Source of the DNA: Idiomarina sp. A28L
GTDB taxonomy: Bacteria > Pseudomonadota > Gammaproteobacteria > Enterobacterales > Alteromonadaceae
Length of the DNA stretch: 64,000 nucleotides
NCBI RefSeq assembly: GCF_000218785.1
Contig: NZ_AFPO01000021.1
Location: 248,001 to 312,000, forward strand
Direction: 5' to 3'
Within the stretch, counting starts at the first letter, position 1, and each line of letters opens with the position of its first letter. Below the pieces are notes generated by a model. That model did no database searches. It was not told the DNA's origin and was given only the letters and a program-made list of their open reading frames with translations. The position numbers were made by a program, and so were the translations under genes. Positions 18,617 to 27,648 of this stretch are shown piece by piece.

Positions 18617-19582
18617 TTATCCATTAAACACAGTGAAGCTCAGGCCCACATAAGCGCCATAACCGAGCAGCAACAACGCCCCTTCAACACGTGATAAGCG
18701 TTTGCCGGTATACAGAAACAATAATAATACCAACGCAGCACCCAGCATAACCCACTGATCAAACTGTAATATTCGGCTGTGTACCGGCAACGGCTGCAAT
18801 AACGCCGAAATACCAAGAATACCGAGTAAGTTAAATATATTACTGCCAAGAATATTACCTATCGCCACATCGGCATGGCGCCGAAATGCAGCAATAATTG
18901 AAATTGAAAGTTCGGGCAACGATGTACCAACCGCCACTAACGTTAAACCGATTACCGCTTCTGAAAGCCCTAGTGCTTCAGCGATACCCACCGCGCCTTT
19001 TAACAAAACTTGCGAACCACCAATGAGCAGCAGCAAACCGAACACAACCGCAGCAATAATCCACAAAGCTGTTCGCGGAAGCGCGGTAAGTTCTTTTGCC
19101 TCAGCTTTGTGCAATTCAGCTGAAGGTGCTGTGCCATAGCGCTCAGTTCGGTAAGCCCAGAATAGATAAGCAAATAAAGCCGCCAAGAAAATTGCGGCAT
19201 CGATACGCGCCAACGCGCTTCCACCTACCAAAGCCAAAAACAGTAAACTTGCAGCTACTACGGTTACCGCATCGCGGCGCAGTATTAAGGGCTTCACAGC
19301 CAAGGGAGTGATCACCGCGCACAAGCCTAGGATTAATAGAATATTGCTTATATTACTGCCCACAACGTTGCCGATAGCAATATCTGGCCGCGCATTCATA
19401 GCTGCATCAATTGAAACCACCAATTCAGGAGCAGAAGTACCAAACCCCACAATAAGCAGGCCACTCAGTAACGGCGAAACACCCATTCTATTCGCCGCTG
19501 CTAACGAACCACGAATCAACGCTTCACCACCCGTAGTTAACAACAGCACGCCCAACGCAACCAGCAACAGGTTAATGATCAT
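18617..19582 (-). CDS. Calcium/sodium antiporter (YrbG-like)
   Basis: A 321-residue inner-membrane protein with about ten helices in two inverted halves. Each half bears the cation-binding alpha repeat: GFGTSAPELVVS with GNVVGSNISNILLILG, and AVGTSLPELSIS with GNILGSNIFNLLGILG. The acidic residue of each APE/LPE motif is present. It belongs to the CaCA superfamily of K+-independent bacterial exchangers. GGGAG precedes the ATG. It lies between a diguanylate cyclase (19 bp) and the PLD gene (5 bp) in one operon. Confidence 0.93.
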   Translation of the reverse strand: MIINLLLVALGVLLLTTGGEALIRGSLAAANRMGVSPLLSGLLIVGFGTSAPELVVSIDAAMNARPDIAIGNVVGSNISNILLILGLCAVITPLAVKPLILRRDAVTVVAASLLFLALVGGSALARIDAAIFLAALFAYLFWAYRTERYGTAPSAELHKAEAKELTALPRTALWIIAAVVFGLLLLIGGSQVLLKGAVGIAEALGLSEAVIGLTLVAVGTSLPELSISIIAAFRRHADVAIGNILGSNIFNLLGILGISALLQPLPVHSRILQFDQWVMLGAALVLLLFLYTGKRLSRVEGALLLLGYGAYVGLSFTVFNG

Positions 19583-19601
19583 TTAAAGCTCCCTCAGCTT
19601 A

Positions 19602-20471
19602 TTATTGTCGCTCTTCTTCTATACCTTTTCTTTTAATATCATACATGTTGCTATCTGCAACACTCAAAAGCGTATCAATATCTTCACCATCATCTGGATA
19701 ACAAGCCACGCCGATACTACACGAGGGCATGTCTAACCCTTTAAACTCAGTGCCCAAAGGTTCCGACATTACCGTCATTATTTGCTGAACCACAGTAGTA
19801 ACCGCATCAACCGATTGGATATCCGTTAGCAATACCGTAAATTCATCGCCGCCCATGCGAGCCACGGTATCCGTTTCACGAAGATGTTGTTGCAAACGCT
19901 GAGCCACTTCGCGGAGTACAAGATCTCCCATTGAATGCCCATATTCATCGTTAATATTTTTAAAGTTATTCACATCAAGGAACAACAAAGCAAAATGAGA
20001 TTTATGGCGGCGAGCTGAGCTCATCGCCGAACTTAACCTGTCGTTAAACAAAGAGCGGTTAGTTAAACCGGTTAGTGGATCATGATGGGCAAGAAAACGC
20101 AGTTCATCTTCCGCTTTTTTGAGTGCCGTTACATCGCGCGCAACACCAATGCGCACTTGTTCTTCTTCATACCAGCGGGCCGCCCATAAAATGTACACTA
20201 CTTCACCATCTTTACGCAGATAGCGATTGCGAAAATCAATATGAGGTTGGCCTTGCATTACGCGCTCAATCGAAGCTTTTGATATCTCCAGATCTTCCGG
20301 ATGCATATAATCGGTAATCATTGTGCCAATTAGTTCTGCAGGCGGATAACCGAGCAACTCTTCGCAGGCATCACTTACAAAAACAATATGATTTTCCGGG
20401 TCCACAACAAAAACGGTATCGAGCATTAAATTGATTAGTTTGGGGGCGAGCGCTTTTATATTAACGGGCAT
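19602..20471 (-). CDS. PAS-GGDEF diguanylate cyclase
   Basis: A 289-residue cytoplasmic signalling protein. A PAS sensor covers about residues 10-115 (DTVFVVDPENHIVFVSDACE, GYPPAELIG), with the PAC-like end RDVTALKKAEDEL. The cyclase domain follows from about 125 (HHDPLTGLTNRSLFNDRL) with an intact catalytic motif RMGGDEF, so it should make cyclic-di-GMP. No RxxD inhibitory site is clear directly upstream of GGDEF. It is first in an operon with the antiporter and the PLD protein. No transmembrane segment is seen. Confidence 0.93.
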   Translation of the reverse strand: MPVNIKALAPKLINLMLDTVFVVDPENHIVFVSDACEELLGYPPAELIGTMITDYMHPEDLEISKASIERVMQGQPHIDFRNRYLRKDGEVVYILWAARWYEEEQVRIGVARDVTALKKAEDELRFLAHHDPLTGLTNRSLFNDRLSSAMSSARRHKSHFALLFLDVNNFKNINDEYGHSMGDLVLREVAQRLQQHLRETDTVARMGGDEFTVLLTDIQSVDAVTTVVQQIMTVMSEPLGTEFKGLDMPSCSIGVACYPDDGEDIDTLLSVADSNMYDIKRKGIEEERQ

Positions 20472-20609
20472 GTTATAAAGTTCCGTCTTCCCTACCTAAA
20501 ATATAGTCGGGCAAAGTCTAATGTTTATATTCTTACAAAAGCATATACCATAAATAATACAAAGCACACAGCGATCTAACAGCAAGCCCTATCTTTCCAA
20601 TCATGCAAA

Positions 20610-20639
20610 AAAAAGCTGCCAACTCGTTGGCAGCTTTTT
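20610..20639. terminator. Terminator of the TonB receptor gene
   Basis: AAAAAGCTGCCAAC, loop TC, GTTGGCAGCTTTTT form a perfect 14-bp stem with A- and T-runs. It lies 33 bases after the receptor stop codon on the minus strand and can also work on the plus strand. Confidence 0.93.
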
Positions 20640-20672
20640 AAATTTCAACACACGGTTTCAAAGCCCGATTAA

Positions 20673-23459
20673 TTAGAACTGGCCTTTAAATCCGATAGCA
20701 AAGGTGCGCCCGTATTCTTCAAACTGCAAAGTATAGTTTGAAGTACCTTGGTATAACTCAAGCGGCTCATCCGTAATATTGGTTACTTCAAATACTAACT
20801 GGAAGTGACGGTTGATATTATAAGATGCTGTCCAATCCAACTGCGTATGCTTTGAAACATAAATATCATAACGCGTGTCATCACCAACTTCTGTAAGCAT
20901 TTTATCACGGTGAGAAAGGCTCACACGGGTACCAAAGCGCTCACGCTCGTAACCTACATATAAGTTACCCGATAGCTCTGCCGCGTCAGGTAAAGCAAAG
21001 CTCTCACCTTGACGTTCGAACAGCTCTAAATCAGTATCCAATGCGGTTAAATTCGCGCCAACTAAGAACCCTTGCAAGTTCTCAGATGTAAAACTGTGCT
21101 GCAAGTTAAACTCCATACCTGCAATCGAAGCCTTGGTACTATTGGTTGGCCGAGTTACATCAAAGCCATCAAACTCAGGCACATCATTGGATGTCAGTTC
21201 CACAACATAGTTATCAATATCTTTGTAGAACGCACCCACTGAAAGCACGCTGCCTTGGTTGTAATACCAATCAAACACCAAATCAAAGTTCATCGCTTCG
21301 TATGGTTTTAAATCTGGGTTACCCAATTCAACTTCGTTATCTTCACGGTCAACCGAAGCGCGTGGCGAAATATCCGAGAAGCTAGGGCGCGCGATGGTGT
21401 TTGTCCAAGCACCACGCAATACCATGTCTGGTGATAAATCGTAAGCTACATGAATGCCTGGCAGCACATTAGTATAATCCGAAGATACCGAACGATCGGT
21501 TACCTGCAAACTTCCATCTCCTAGGAAATCAAGCTGATTGCCAGTTGCTGAGTATTTAGTACGCTCAACTCGAGCACCTGCAATTACGCGTGTGCGGTCA
21601 AGGTCCCAAGTACCCATTAAGTAACCCGAGAACACATCTTCATCCGCCACGAAATCTTCTGCCAAAAGCAGCTCAATCGCTTCTTGCTCATCTCGTGGGC
21701 GGAGGTTGAACTCAGAACGGTTCGCAGTAAAGAAATCAACATACCGGCTGTAGCTAATACCTTGACCAAGGTTTCCTAAGCCATAGCTCGGCGCCGTAAT
21801 GGTGAGCGCATCTAAACGCGCATCGGGCACACTGCGTAATTCAATTTCGTTCACATCAACATCTTTATCCTTCCAACGTAAATCAACACCTGCTTGTAGC
21901 GTTAATGATTGGTTGTTAAAGGCATAAGGGTAGGTTGCATCGAAACCAACACTGTATTCATTATCATCAATTAACTTCGGCTCCAATACCGCGCGATCAA
22001 GCACATAGTTGGCGTTATCGCGATGCGTAGTATCGGCAGTGCCGTTGCGTAAGATTTCGAACGATGGAATACCAGAGCCAATTCTATAGGTCGCGTCTAA
22101 ATTACCCTGATCATATTCGTAGCGGCCTTCGTTCTCGTCTAACACTCGTTCTTTGGTAGTTGAAATACCAGCACGGTAGCTCAAATCCCAGGTTTCGAAC
22201 ATATGCTCACCGCCCGCTGAAAACGCGAGTGTATCTTGCTCTTTTGTCCGGAAACGAATGCGGCGGCGGAATGAATCTTCCGGCATGTCAGCCACTGCGC
22301 CTTGTTCACCATCAAAGCTGGTTAAATCGCCATCTTCGAAGATGTAGATACTGCGCTGGCGCGTTTCTGCATCTTTAAACTCGCTGTATACAGTATTCGC
22401 AAAAAATTTCGTGTTGCTATCAGGGCGATATTCTAAATTTAAGTTCGTGCCTAAACGCTCACGATTCACATAGTATTTCCGCTCTTGCGCTTCGATGATG
22501 GAGAACACTTCGCCATCACCAAAATCTACCATATCGTATTCGGCTTCGATATTGTCCGATTCCAGCTTGCGGTCAAGGAAGTTCACACCAAATGAAACAC
22601 CGAAGTTATCATTTAATACATCGCTGAAGTTAAACTGCAATTTCGGGCTAGTTTCGCCACTCAACTCGTTATAGGAAGCTTCCGCACGATAACGAATACT
22701 GCGGCCTTCGCGATCGAAAGGTGATGCTGAACGCACATCTACCGAGCCACCGATGGCATCGCCAGGCATATTCGGAGTAGGCGCTTTCACAACCGAGATA
22801 CCCTCTACTGAGCCGGTAGGAATAACATCGAGCGGTACCGCACGGGAACCATCTTCTGGTGTTCCGATACGCATACCGTTAACCGTTACGGTACTTAAGC
22901 CAGCATCAACACCGCGCACGCTCACAAAACGGCCTTCACCTTGGTCGCGTGAGATAGAAGCACCAACAATACGTTGTAGCGATTCAGCCACGTTCTGATC
23001 AACAAACTGACCCATATCATCTGATTCAACGAAGCTGGCAATTGCATCAGACGCGCGATAAGCATTCAGAGCTCGGTTTTGCGCTTCGCGCTGACCCGTT
23101 ACCTGAATCCGCTCAATGCTTTCAACTCGCGCTGTTAACACAACATCTAACTCTTCCGTATTCGCGCCTGTTACTTGAACCGCTCGCTCAACACTTGGTA
23201 ACCCAAGGTATTGAAAGCGCAAGGTAACAGTGCCATCTTCCACTTGGCGCAGCACAAAACGCCCATCTTGATCCGTGAATACACTACGAGAAGTGCCTAC
23301 AACCTCAACTTGAACACCGCTTAGCGGTTGGCCGTTGGCATTCTTTACTTCCCCTTGCACTGTAGTAGCGGCTTGCACTACACCAGCCATGGGTAAAGCT
23401 AGTGCAAGTAGCACCGCTTGTGTGGTTACTTTCCGAGAGAACCGAGGAGTTCGCAACAT
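20673..23459 (-). CDS. TonB-dependent outer-membrane receptor
   Basis: A 928-residue receptor for active uptake across the outer membrane. In order: signal peptide (ending near VVQA), a carboxypeptidase-regulatory-like beta domain (about 35-115, VQGEVKNANGQPLSGVQVEV), a plug domain, and a 22-strand barrel ending in the terminal phenylalanine of FAIGFKGQF. The layout matches the large TonB-receptor subgroup common in Alteromonadales and Xanthomonas/Caulobacter, often for complex carbohydrates or organic phosphates. The ATG at 23,459 is chosen for GAAGGTG 6 bases upstream, rejecting a longer frame. Divergent from the ParB-like/pyrophosphatase gene; substrate unknown. Confidence 0.93.
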   Translation of the reverse strand: MLRTPRFSRKVTTQAVLLALALPMAGVVQAATTVQGEVKNANGQPLSGVQVEVVGTSRSVFTDQDGRFVLRQVEDGTVTLRFQYLGLPSVERAVQVTGANTEELDVVLTARVESIERIQVTGQREAQNRALNAYRASDAIASFVESDDMGQFVDQNVAESLQRIVGASISRDQGEGRFVSVRGVDAGLSTVTVNGMRIGTPEDGSRAVPLDVIPTGSVEGISVVKAPTPNMPGDAIGGSVDVRSASPFDREGRSIRYRAEASYNELSGETSPKLQFNFSDVLNDNFGVSFGVNFLDRKLESDNIEAEYDMVDFGDGEVFSIIEAQERKYYVNRERLGTNLNLEYRPDSNTKFFANTVYSEFKDAETRQRSIYIFEDGDLTSFDGEQGAVADMPEDSFRRRIRFRTKEQDTLAFSAGGEHMFETWDLSYRAGISTTKERVLDENEGRYEYDQGNLDATYRIGSGIPSFEILRNGTADTTHRDNANYVLDRAVLEPKLIDDNEYSVGFDATYPYAFNNQSLTLQAGVDLRWKDKDVDVNEIELRSVPDARLDALTITAPSYGLGNLGQGISYSRYVDFFTANRSEFNLRPRDEQEAIELLLAEDFVADEDVFSGYLMGTWDLDRTRVIAGARVERTKYSATGNQLDFLGDGSLQVTDRSVSSDYTNVLPGIHVAYDLSPDMVLRGAWTNTIARPSFSDISPRASVDREDNEVELGNPDLKPYEAMNFDLVFDWYYNQGSVLSVGAFYKDIDNYVVELTSNDVPEFDGFDVTRPTNSTKASIAGMEFNLQHSFTSENLQGFLVGANLTALDTDLELFERQGESFALPDAAELSGNLYVGYERERFGTRVSLSHRDKMLTEVGDDTRYDIYVSKHTQLDWTASYNINRHFQLVFEVTNITDEPLELYQGTSNYTLQFEEYGRTFAIGFKGQF

Positions 23460-23655
23460 TGTGAGCACCTTCAATAAAATTGTAATGAAAAGACCGCTCA
23501 ACGGTATAGAAGGTAAATGACGCTTTTGCGCAGTTCCTGTTACAAATCAACGACTGTTCAGTGACAAGACAAAGAATACCAGTAGTTTTGTCATCGAATA
23601 GTCATCAAAAGTTGTTATATTACGAACATTAAATGACCTAATATGAAATCACCTC

Positions 23656-25188
23656 ATGCCAATTTTCAAAGCATTTTCAGCTCTCTCCGCTAGCCTCCTT
23701 ATTGCTATCATGCTGCAGTTGCTTTATGCCAACGTTGCCCATGCACAGGAGCGAGCGCCCGGGCAGGCGCAAGCCCCGAGAGTAAACCACGTGATTGAAA
23801 TAGACTTGAGCGAATTGCACCCCACCCAGGGGGTTATTGCGCACGCCCAAGTGGCCTATAAACTCAATCGCTATCGGTTTGAGCCACAAAAGCGGTTAGA
23901 TGATATCTGCGAAGCTCGCGGATTAGGCCGTGCTATGCAAATACAAACCGCAAGCTTGCACTTACCCAATTGCACTGGTGACGGCCAGCCCCCTAAGTTT
24001 AACGAGCTCAAAACCGCAATAGTTGGCCCCGGTGGGCAGCTCTACCTCACCGATGGCCACCATACTTTTTCTATTTTTTATGAAATGCCCGAAGGCGGTG
24101 CCGATTTTACAGTTAGCGTGTTAATTACCCATGATAAATCAGAGCTTACAGATGCCGAATTCTGGCGCTGGATGCAGCAGAATCAACTTACATGGTTGCG
24201 AAATGCAGAAGGCCACGCCATTAGCCCGCAGCAATTACCAAGTAAACTTGGCCGTTCCAACATAGCTAACGATGATTTTCGTGCAGCCCTATATTTTTTG
24301 CGCGGGTTGGTATGGAGCAAGCCTGCCCCTTCAGTTCCATTCGTAGAGTTTTATTGGGCGAATCATTTGCGGGAACAAGCCATGTTACAGCCGCCTGCAA
24401 ACCTAGAAAATATGCAAACCTATATGCGTTGGTTGAGTAAGCTAGCCGGATATATTGGCGGCATGAGTGGTGATATCGTTTTGAATGAAAGCGGCGGGCG
24501 TGAGCAGCAAACTGCGGCTGAACTTGGAAAATTTGCAGCAGGCACTGAGCGTGAACTTGAAGCGCTAATTTGCGATAGCCAAAAGCTTGGTAAACTTGCT
24601 TATGCGCTGCTCGATACCAATGCTGCGGAATTGCGGCACTGTGTTTTCAATCAACAGCCTATTGCAAGTGCTGAACCCGAAGTTGCCGAAGGGCTTGTAC
24701 TGGCAATGATTGAAATCACCAGCGGCAGCCAACAAAAATGGCAGCAAAATCACAGTGATGAGAATTGGCTAGAGTGGGAACTCGAAAACGGCAGCCCACG
24801 TTGGGTTCAGTTTCTTGGTTATCCAGCAAACTACGGCATTATTCCGAATACATTGCTGGAAAAATCAGAGGGTGGCGATGGCGACCCTCTAGATGTATTG
24901 GTTTTAGGTTCACCACTACAACAAGGTGAACTTATCGCAGTAAGAATTATCGGCATCATGACCATGCTCGATAATGGCGAGCAAGATGATAAACTTATCG
25001 CGGTAGACCCAAACCACCCAGTTTTCGGCGCGGTGACCGATATTGCCGAGCTCACCGAAACCCACCCCGCTATTCCGGAAATATTGCAGTTGTGGTTCGA
25101 AAACTACAAAGGCGAAAGCGGCTCAGTTACCGATGTGCGTTTCGAATCCAGATTAGTGGCTATGGAGATACTGGAGCGGGCAAGGTAA
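23656..25188 (+). CDS. Exported ParB-like / inorganic pyrophosphatase fusion
   Basis: A 510-residue two-domain protein. A signal peptide (residues 1-30, VAHA-QE) is followed by a ParB-like domain of the exported ParBc_2 type, about 45-240, with the marker DGHHT at 133-137. After a helical linker comes a soluble family-I inorganic pyrophosphatase domain (about 350-500). Its metal-binding signature DGDPLDV (408-414), D439, D444, K446 and the Y484-K485 pair are all present. The E. coli K29 position reads Glu373 by my by-eye alignment. Pyrophosphatases are normally cytoplasmic, so a periplasmic role is unusual. Activity, partner and substrate are inferred. Confidence 0.82.
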   Translation: MPIFKAFSALSASLLIAIMLQLLYANVAHAQERAPGQAQAPRVNHVIEIDLSELHPTQGVIAHAQVAYKLNRYRFEPQKRLDDICEARGLGRAMQIQTASLHLPNCTGDGQPPKFNELKTAIVGPGGQLYLTDGHHTFSIFYEMPEGGADFTVSVLITHDKSELTDAEFWRWMQQNQLTWLRNAEGHAISPQQLPSKLGRSNIANDDFRAALYFLRGLVWSKPAPSVPFVEFYWANHLREQAMLQPPANLENMQTYMRWLSKLAGYIGGMSGDIVLNESGGREQQTAAELGKFAAGTERELEALICDSQKLGKLAYALLDTNAAELRHCVFNQQPIASAEPEVAEGLVLAMIEITSGSQQKWQQNHSDENWLEWELENGSPRWVQFLGYPANYGIIPNTLLEKSEGGDGDPLDVLVLGSPLQQGELIAVRIIGIMTMLDNGEQDDKLIAVDPNHPVFGAVTDIAELTETHPAIPEILQLWFENYKGESGSVTDVRFESRLVAMEILERAR

Positions 25189-25254
25189 CCGTGCTCCAAT
25201 GTTTAGCTGGTGTTTGCTAGCCGAGTGTTGCTAACAAAGTTAGGCGCTTCTCGT

Positions 25255-25314
25255 GTGAAGCCGTTACCGGTGAAACCATTAGCTGTGAAACAATTGCCCG
25301 TAAAACAATCACCA
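25255..25314 (+). repeat. Four tandem degenerate 15-bp repeats
   Basis: Units GTGAAGCCGTTACCG, GTGAAACCATTAGCT, GTGAAACAATTGCCC and GTAAAACAATCACCA run head to tail from 25,255. They lie in the same frame as the pyrophosphatase gene beyond its stop and would encode degenerate VKPLP-like pentapeptides. They fill the gap before the convergent DUF2058 gene. Confidence 0.7.
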
Positions 25315-25866
25315 CATTAAATCGTCAGGAATTTTGTAATCCGCATACGGATCTTCTTCGTCGGCATCATTCTCAACTACATCATTCACATTCAATAAAA
25401 CAATTGCCGTTGGAATGCGCTGCTGAATTTTATCGGCAACCTGTGCTGGAATAAGGGCATAACCATTCTTATCAGGAGCAATGGCATCGCGAGCAATGGC
25501 AAGCTTGCCTTTAGTAAGCTCATTATGAATTTTCTGATTCACATATAACCGCTTCACCAAGTTACCATCGGCAAAGTTAAACGCCACTTCACCTTGGTGA
25601 GATATTCGGTTCACGTTAATTAACTGCCGCACTTGCGCCGCAATCGCTTTTTCTTCCGCTTCGGCTTTGCGCTGACGATTAAGCTCTTGATCACGCGCCA
25701 CCTGCTCACGCCGCTGCTCCGCAACTGAAAGCGTAGCTTCATTCACAATCTTCTGCTTCTTGCCCACTTGCTTGCGCTGCAAATGCTTCTCTTTTTTCAT
25801 CTTCTTGAGCTTTTTTTCATCTGCCAAACCCGCTTTCAGCAGTTGCTCTTGTAACGCATTTTTCAT
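25309..25866 (-). CDS. DUF2058 family protein (YaiL-like)
   Basis: A 185-residue, highly charged cytoplasmic protein. The N-terminal 80 residues are a lysine/glutamate/arginine-rich helix (MKNALQEQLLKAGLADEKKL, then KKMKKEKHLQRKQVGKKQK) resembling a nucleic-acid-binding coiled coil. The C-terminal half (INRVNISHQGEVAFNFADG-type segment and YADYKIPDDLMW) is the recognisable DUF2058 signature. Family members are poorly characterised. Length fits. It is transcribed alone, convergent with the pyrophosphatase fusion. Confidence 0.88.
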   Translation of the reverse strand: MKNALQEQLLKAGLADEKKLKKMKKEKHLQRKQVGKKQKIVNEATLSVAEQRREQVARDQELNRQRKAEAEEKAIAAQVRQLINVNRISHQGEVAFNFADGNLVKRLYVNQKIHNELTKGKLAIARDAIAPDKNGYALIPAQVADKIQQRIPTAIVLLNVNDVVENDADEEDPYADYKIPDDLMW

Positions 25867-25991
25867 AGGTGTTTTGCCCTACATCTCATATAAATTAAGC
25901 CGTGATTTGTGCCTTATAATAGCATTTCCTAGATTCAACTAATAAATGCTTCATTGATTTCGTGAAGTAAAAGTTTGGTGCTTAAGTTAGG

Positions 25992-26951
25992 TTAATCTTT
26001 AGATCCTTTATGTGCATACATTAGAGAATCTACTTCCGCCAACATAGCTTCAATTGTTGGGTGCTTATCAGAACAGATTTGCAGCACACCATTAGAGAAG
26101 AGAATATCGTACCCGCGCTTTGCTTCCTGATTGTATTTATTCACTGACTGATTAAGCCTTAAAACAACAGAGTTTGCCTCTTCCTCGGATAAATCAACCA
26201 ATAGCATGGCAAATTCATCGCCTCCTAATCTTCCACAAATATCCGATTCTCGGCACACTGCTTTAATTTGTTCTGCAAAGGCAATCAATGCGCGATCCCC
26301 TTCCGCATGCCCAAAAGTATCGTTTACCTGCTTAAAATTATCCAAGTCGATAAATATCAGCGAAGCGGCAAGTTTTTGTCGCGCGCAAAGCTTCAGGCTT
26401 TGTTCAGCGAGCGTTATGAATCCGCGCCGGTTTGAAATATTGGTAAGCTCATCTAATGTCGCCTGCTGTATAGCTGAAAGTTCACGTTCTACCATCGATG
26501 CAAGGTCTGCTAAAGCTTCCATATCTTCCTGATCAAAGATTCTGGGCCTGCAATCGAGAATACACAAAGTACCAAGCTTACTTCCATCCGGTGCGCTGAG
26601 TGGGCATCCGGCATAGAAGCGAATATAAGGTTCATCAACAACCAAGGGATTGTCCGCAAAGCGTGCATCTTTGCACGTATCTGGAATGATAAACAGATCT
26701 TCACCTAGGATTGCATGGCCACAAAATGAGATATCGCGTGGTGTTTCACTTATACTTAAGCCTACGCAAGATTTGAACCATTGACGATTTTCATCGACAA
26801 GACTAACAAGCGCAATAGGCACATCAAACAGCCTTTTCGCCAACCGCGTCAGGCGGTCAAATCGTTCTTCTTTTGGTGTATCTAGAACACCGAGTGATCT
26901 AAGGGTATTAAGCCTAGCTTGCTCGTCTTTTGTTATATTAGGTTTTTTCAT
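25992..26951 (-). CDS. GAF-GGDEF diguanylate cyclase
   Basis: A 319-residue cytoplasmic protein. The GAF domain (about residues 20-160) contains SLVDENRQWFKSCVGL and FCGHAI, the pattern of light- or redox-type GAF sensors fused to cyclases, with cysteines that might sense oxidants. The GGDEF domain (about 165-318) begins with DELTNISNRRGF and has an intact LGGDEFAMLL. The ATG at 26,951 is chosen since the family typically begins near KDEQARLNTLRSLGVLDT and the longer frame adds an unrelated leader. It lies just outside the cassette cluster. Confidence 0.9.
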   Translation of the reverse strand: MKKPNITKDEQARLNTLRSLGVLDTPKEERFDRLTRLAKRLFDVPIALVSLVDENRQWFKSCVGLSISETPRDISFCGHAILGEDLFIIPDTCKDARFADNPLVVDEPYIRFYAGCPLSAPDGSKLGTLCILDCRPRIFDQEDMEALADLASMVERELSAIQQATLDELTNISNRRGFITLAEQSLKLCARQKLAASLIFIDLDNFKQVNDTFGHAEGDRALIAFAEQIKAVCRESDICGRLGGDEFAMLLVDLSEEEANSVVLRLNQSVNKYNQEAKRGYDILFSNGVLQICSDKHPTIEAMLAEVDSLMYAHKGSKD

Positions 26952-27277
26952 TACGCTAGCCTTTGGTATCCACTTAACGCCCAAGAAAAAAGCACCCGAG
27001 AAGCTGTTGTTCAGCGCTGAAAACGCGCGTTTGTTCCTATAGTTAACTACCTAAAACTCAAATCCCATAGGTTCAAAATTCTCACATCACATAACATTTA
27101 TATTACCAGAAAACCTAGCTTTGCCAACCATACCACTCCGTGAGTAGAGCAGGAATATCTTGAATAGAATAGAAAAGAAATGAAAAGTAGTTCCCCGATT
27201 AGCCGATTCGAAGGAATGAGCGCTTCCGAGAATTCTAATAGCTAACACACGCTATCTCTGCACAGAATAAAAATCAC
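26952..27277. other. Gene-free stretch beside the cassette cluster
   Basis: About 330 bp without a credible gene between the GAF-GGDEF start and the first attC-like site. It contains the left 15-bp direct repeat (27,089-27,103). The segment 27,160-27,200 is purine-rich (GAATAGAATAGAAAAGAAAT). The promoter of the GAF-GGDEF gene must also lie here, but I could not place it. Confidence 0.5.
27089..27103. repeat. 15-bp direct repeat, left copy
   Basis: ACATAACATTTATAT. An identical copy is at 28,992-29,006, so the pair brackets the gene cassette block. The repeat contains TAAC/GTTA, the integron recombination core. Confidence 0.6.
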
Positions 27278-27350
27278 ACCAGCCCGCCATAAACGGCGCG
27301 AGGAACGAGCGTCCGGCGACCGCAGGCGCGCAGTTTATTGACTTGTTATG
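27278..27350 (-). other. attC-like site A (after toxin gene)
   Basis: On the minus strand it opens with CATAACAAGT, has arms ATAAAC/GTTTAT plus CGCG pairing, and the unpaired middle typical of attC. The right core reads GGGCTGG instead of GGGCGTTAT, so this terminal site is degenerate and may be inactive. The toxin stop codon (27,346-27,348) is in the left core. Confidence 0.6.
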
Positions 27351-27648
27351 TTTCATCAACACCGAGCTCAGAGGCTTTTAATAACTGACTGCTGCGACGA
27401 ACCGTTAGAATATCCACCCGATTTGTTACGCTGTAAATAACCCGGTAAGAGCCAAACATCACTTCTCGAATACGCTGCAAACGCACCTCAGGGACGACTC
27501 GCCCACTCTCCGGAAATTCAGCTAACCGATCGACGCAAGAAAATAATCCATCAACCCAATATAGCGCCGCACTCGGTTTATCTTCGGCAATGTATTGAGC
27601 GATACTTTCTACGCGCTCTAGCGCAAGCGGAGACCAGACTAATTTCAT
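27346..27648 (-). CDS. RelE/ParE-family toxin
   Basis: A 100-residue toxin of the RelE/ParE fold. Recognisable features are the N-terminal KLVWSPLALERVESIAQYIA helix, the central EFPESGR turn with YRVIYSVTNRVDILTVRRSSQ strands. ParE-type toxins inhibit gyrase and RelE types cut mRNA; sequence alone favours ParE-like but does not decide. It overlaps the antitoxin stop by ATGA (27,645-27,648), so expression is coupled. Its own stop lies in the attC core. Confidence 0.9.
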   Translation of the reverse strand: MKLVWSPLALERVESIAQYIAEDKPSAALYWVDGLFSCVDRLAEFPESGRVVPEVRLQRIREVMFGSYRVIYSVTNRVDILTVRRSSQLLKASELGVDET

